A stretch of DNA of 64,000 nt from Nocardia speluncae NBRC 108251 (lineage in GTDB: Bacteria; Actinomycetota; Actinomycetes; Mycobacteriales; Mycobacteriaceae), in assembly GCF_001613245.1 (NCBI RefSeq), contig NZ_BDBZ01000051.1:1-64000 (forward strand). The letters run 5' to 3'. Position numbers and translations under genes: made by a program. Under the pieces are notes generated by a model. That model was given only the letters and a program-made list of their open reading frames with translations. It ran no database searches and had not been told where the DNA came from. Positions within the stretch are counted from its first letter, which is position 1; each line of letters starts with the position of its first letter. Below, in pieces: positions 63,459 through 64,000 of this stretch.

Positions 63459-63830
63459 ATGACGGTCATCGTCCTTATCGCCGTCGCCCCGGGCCTGCGC
63501 GGCCACCTCACTCGATGGATGATCGAAGTGAACGCTGGCGTCTTCGTCGGCAAACCCAGCCGACGAGTACGAGAACGCCTCTGGGAACTCCTCGCCGACC
63601 GAGTCCGCGACGGGCAAGCCGTAATGATCGAACCCGCCAACAACGAACAAGGATGGGCCGTCCGCACTGCCGGCCGCGACCGCTGGAGACCCGTCGACTT
63701 CGACGGGCTACTCCTCTCAGCCCGCCCGAGAACACCAACCTCACCCACGCAGACCGACACCCCACAAGACTCACCCAGGCCGCGCAGCCGAGGCAACAGC
63801 ACAGAGCAAAGCTTCGACCGAAGTGAATGA
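63459..63830 (+). CDS. cas2: Cas2 (type I-E)
   Basis: A 123-residue protein of the Cas2e group: VIVLIAVAPGLRGHLTRWMIEV, then GVFVGKPSRRVRERLWELL and GQAVMIEPANNEQGWAVRTAG. A ~35-residue Pro/Ser/Thr-rich tail follows the domain. The last codons and stop (63828-63830) fall within the conserved leader motif of array 2, so the tail sequence is partly dictated by the leader. Confidence 0.94.
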   Translation: MTVIVLIAVAPGLRGHLTRWMIEVNAGVFVGKPSRRVRERLWELLADRVRDGQAVMIEPANNEQGWAVRTAGRDRWRPVDFDGLLLSARPRTPTSPTQTDTPQDSPRPRSRGNSTEQSFDRSE

Positions 63831-63870
63831 AAAAGTCACCACGGACGAATAAACATGCAGGTCAATAAGT
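63819..63870 (+). promoter_or_regulatory. Leader of array 2
   Basis: CGAAGTGAATGAAAA (63819-63833) and AGGTCA..AAGT touching the repeat, with the same spacing as in the array 1 leader. The region between is AT-rich (GAATAAACAT) and could hold the array promoter. Confidence 0.85.
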
Positions 63871-64000
63871 GTCGGCCCCGCACCCGCGGGGATGGTCCGT
63901 CGTATCGGCGACCATCGACACCTTCGACGTGGTCGGCCCCGCACCCGCGGGGATGGTCCCCGGTGGTCCGGCCGCGGATCCGGGGCAGGAGAGTCGGCCC
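63871..64000 (+). CRISPR. Type I-E CRISPR array 2 (start only)
   Basis: Repeats at 63871-63898 and 63932-63959, and the first 8 bases of a third at 63993; spacers of 33 nt at 63899-63931 and 63960-63992. The repeat is identical to that of array 1 in the opposite orientation. The array continues beyond the window. Confidence 0.97.

Overview
The window is high-GC DNA from an actinomycete, most likely Nocardia or a close relative. The evidence is the gene families present (nSTAND-WD40 protein, PF04672 methyltransferase, conservon-type P450s, XRE/DUF5753 plus DUF397 pair, DUF5994 proteins, a remnant phosphatidylinositol-mannoside acyltransferase), the tmRNA tag peptide ADSNQREYALAA, and many start codons placed 6-8 bases after a -10-like box, as in leaderless actinobacterial genes. 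The genus is an inference.

Layout. 1-2,404: a signalling pair on the minus strand, made of a small protein with a C-terminal amyloid-like motif and a downstream nSTAND NTPase with WD40 repeats (cut by the window edge) that carries a matching motif at its N-terminus. 2,565-4,179: an ISL3-type insertion sequence with a frameshifted transposase. 4,203-11,498: a minus-strand operon (PF04672 methyltransferase, two P450-like proteins, an acyl-CoA oxidase-like protein and three unknowns), divergent from an XRE/TPR regulator and a methyltransferase (11,881-13,889). 13,890-15,420 is mostly non-coding, with two covarying palindromes. 15,421-17,342: a large serine recombinase and a small partner at the edge of what looks like an integrated island. 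The recombinase abuts a regulator gene truncated exactly there (17,328-17,474).

17,500-38,340 reads as ordinary chromosome: FMN reductase, hisN, DinB, recQ, WYL regulator, epoxide-hydrolase-like protein, ferredoxin-reductase/PF10118 pair, DUF2461, ssrA and smpB, sirtuin, sugar-lactone oxidase, TetR, a crcB pair, pgm, MFS transporter, DsbA-like protein and tRNA-Ala(GGC). Downstream of the tRNA, 38,340-51,440 is accessory and partly decayed: a copy of the tRNA 3' end, a dispersed repeat, four DUF5994 paralogues, two pseudogenes, a nucleoside-hydrolase-like protein lacking its metal-binding acids, and an XRE/DUF397 pair.

51,712-64,000 is a type I-E CRISPR-Cas locus in the order array 1, cas3, cas8e, cse2, cas7e, cas5e, cas6e, cas1, cas2, array 2. 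Array 1 has 39 repeats and 38 spacers, all 33 nt, and reads on the minus strand. Array 2 reads on the plus strand and runs off the window. Both leaders lie next to the cas genes and share two motifs at identical spacing. The most notable features are (i) a degenerate repeat-spacer-repeat unit on the minus strand between cas3 and cas8e, resembling a CRISPR-derived regulatory RNA or CreA-type antitoxin, and (ii) a Cas6e with Arg where the catalytic His is expected.
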